NCBI GenBank assembly: GCA_048058975.1
Contig: JBLLNP010000003.1
Coordinates: 124,001-188,000, forward strand
DNA length: 64,000 nt
Reading direction: 5' to 3'
Origin: RHLJ01 sp048058975
GTDB taxonomy: Bacteria > Bacteroidota > Rhodothermia > Balneolales > Balneolaceae
Every line of letters begins with the position of its first letter. The stretch's first letter is position 1. Under the pieces are notes generated by a model, which was not told the DNA's origin, searched no databases, and saw nothing but the letters and a program-made list of their open reading frames with translations. Shown here piece after piece: positions 63,303 to 64,000 of the stretch. Made by a program: the position numbers and the translations under genes.

Positions 63303-64000
63303 CTAATTAAGAGATGTAACTGCGGTTCTGCTTATCGGAATGCTTGGCCCCATTGTACTGCTCATAAATACGCTCTTAACGTAAATACCTTTTGCAGATG
63401 AAGGTTTTAAACGCATAACAGTATGAAGAAATGCTTCCGCATTTTCTTTCAAATCGTTCGCGTTAAAACTTACCTTTCCAACAGATGTATGGAGGATTCC
63501 GGTTTTATCAACACGGAAATCAATTTGTCCGGCTTTAACCTGTTTAACAGCAGCAGCCACATCCATTGTTACAGTTCCACTTTTGGGGTTTGGCATCAAT
63601 CCGCGAGGACCTAAAAAGCGTCCAAGCTTACCGAGTTTGCCCATTACATCCGGCGTAGCGATAATCACATCGATTTCCGCCCAGCCTTCTTCAATTTTTG
63701 CGATATATTCATCCAAGCCTACATAGTCTGCGCCAGCTTCAGTAGCTTCACCTTGTTTAGCCTCGTTAACGAGAGCCAACACCCGCACTTCTTTACCGGT
63801 TCCGTGAGGTAAACTCACCGTACCGCGTACCATCTGATCTGCATGTCGCGGATCTACACCCAAACGGATGTCGATATCGACAGAAGCATCAAAGCTGGTA
63901 GTGGATGTCTTTTTAACAAGGTCACAAGCTTCTTCCAGAGTATATTCTACTTCCGGATTTACCAGCGCTGCGGCCTGTTCATATTTTTTTCCTCTTTTTG
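63303..64000 (-). CDS. rplA: 50S ribosomal protein L1, first codon beyond window
   Basis: The frame runs to the right edge. Its first visible codons read KRGKKYEQAAAL, the L1 N-terminus after Met-Ala. The window ends inside the Ala codon, so only the ATG and one further base are missing, for a total of about 233 residues. L1 landmarks are VDIDIRLGVDPRHADQMVRG, SLPHGTGKEVRV, LGRFLGPRGLMPNPKSGTV and GQIDFRVDKTGILHTSVGKV. L1 binds 23S rRNA at the E-site stalk. It is the head of the visible rpl-rpo cluster; rplK and others are expected beyond the edge. Confidence 0.97.
   Translation of the reverse strand, partial: KRGKKYEQAAALVNPEVEYTLEEACDLVKKTSTTSFDASVDIDIRLGVDPRHADQMVRGTVSLPHGTGKEVRVLALVNEAKQGEATEAGADYVGLDEYIAKIEEGWAEIDVIIATPDVMGKLGKLGRFLGPRGLMPNPKSGTVTMDVAAAVKQVKAGQIDFRVDKTGILHTSVGKVSFNANDLKENAEAFLHTVMRLKPSSAKGIYVKSVFMSSTMGPSIPISRTAVTSLN

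Noticed and set aside
1..64000. CRISPR array or insertion sequence
   Set aside because: No spaced direct-repeat array, no transposase frame and no flanking inverted repeats with target duplications were found; the only regular repeats are coding DUF285 units.

Overview
The window looks like a chromosomal segment of a marine or halophilic member of the Balneolota (Gracilimonas/Balneola type) or a close relative in the Bacteroidota-Rhodothermota group. The clues are AT-rich DNA, type IX secretion (T9SS) C-terminal sorting domains with an NYPNPFNP motif, a PorV/PorQ-family protein, TonB-family transducers, a eukaryote-like short ProRS, and the rplA-rplJ-rplL-rpoB-rpoC cluster. The taxonomic call is inference; no 16S gene is present. 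No phage, transposon, CRISPR array or toxin-antitoxin module was recognised.

Layout. 1-3.6 kb: two paralogous BspA-like (DUF285) repeat proteins flank a TM2-domain protein; the first runs off the left edge. 3.7-12.8 kb: a CAT-anticodon tRNA, proS, nnr, a VanZ-like gene, two TonB-family transducers, a NUDIX/DUF1844 pair, DUF1015-serC, a rhomboid protease and tRNA-Thr(CGT). 12.9-15.8 kb: a two-gene surface operon (a small T9SS-tagged protein and a protein with an S74 intramolecular chaperone). 16-27.3 kb: a TPR histidine kinase, RlpA, a CrtI-like desaturase, an XRE membrane regulator, a serine hydrolase with TPR, gamma-glutamyltransferase, penicillin acylase family and transaldolase. 27.4-35 kb: an RND efflux set with one adaptor and two permeases; the second permease gene is broken by a single-base frameshift. 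35-53 kb: a lipoprotein, a YtxH protein, then a surface/glycan block: CBM-rich T9SS protein, TonB-dependent receptor, 1157-residue surface protein, PorV-like protein and PPIase lipoprotein on the minus strand, a divergent LacI regulator, and a GH30 lipoprotein plus SGNH hydrolase. An exported-looking aminotransferase/RidA pair follows. 53.9-64 kb: rpoC, rpoB, rplL, rplJ and rplA on the minus strand.

How the parts may work together. The five-gene minus-strand run 47414-35896 has almost no intergenic space, shares its upstream region with lacI, and that region holds two matching LacI/cre-like operator candidates exactly 50 bp apart. I read it as a carbohydrate-responsive surface uptake locus without a SusD homologue. 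Two strong intrinsic-terminator hairpins sit inside this run, one of them within the first codons of the PPIase gene, which suggests attenuation sets the ratio of products.

The most notable observations are: the aminotransferase/RidA gene pair in which both products carry export signals; the attenuator embedded in a coding start; the paired LacI operators; the frameshifted RND permease; UUG starts on both rpoB and rpoC, with the rpoB ribosome binding site inside a small hairpin; and a 13-bp GAAA-capped hairpin between rplL and rpoB.
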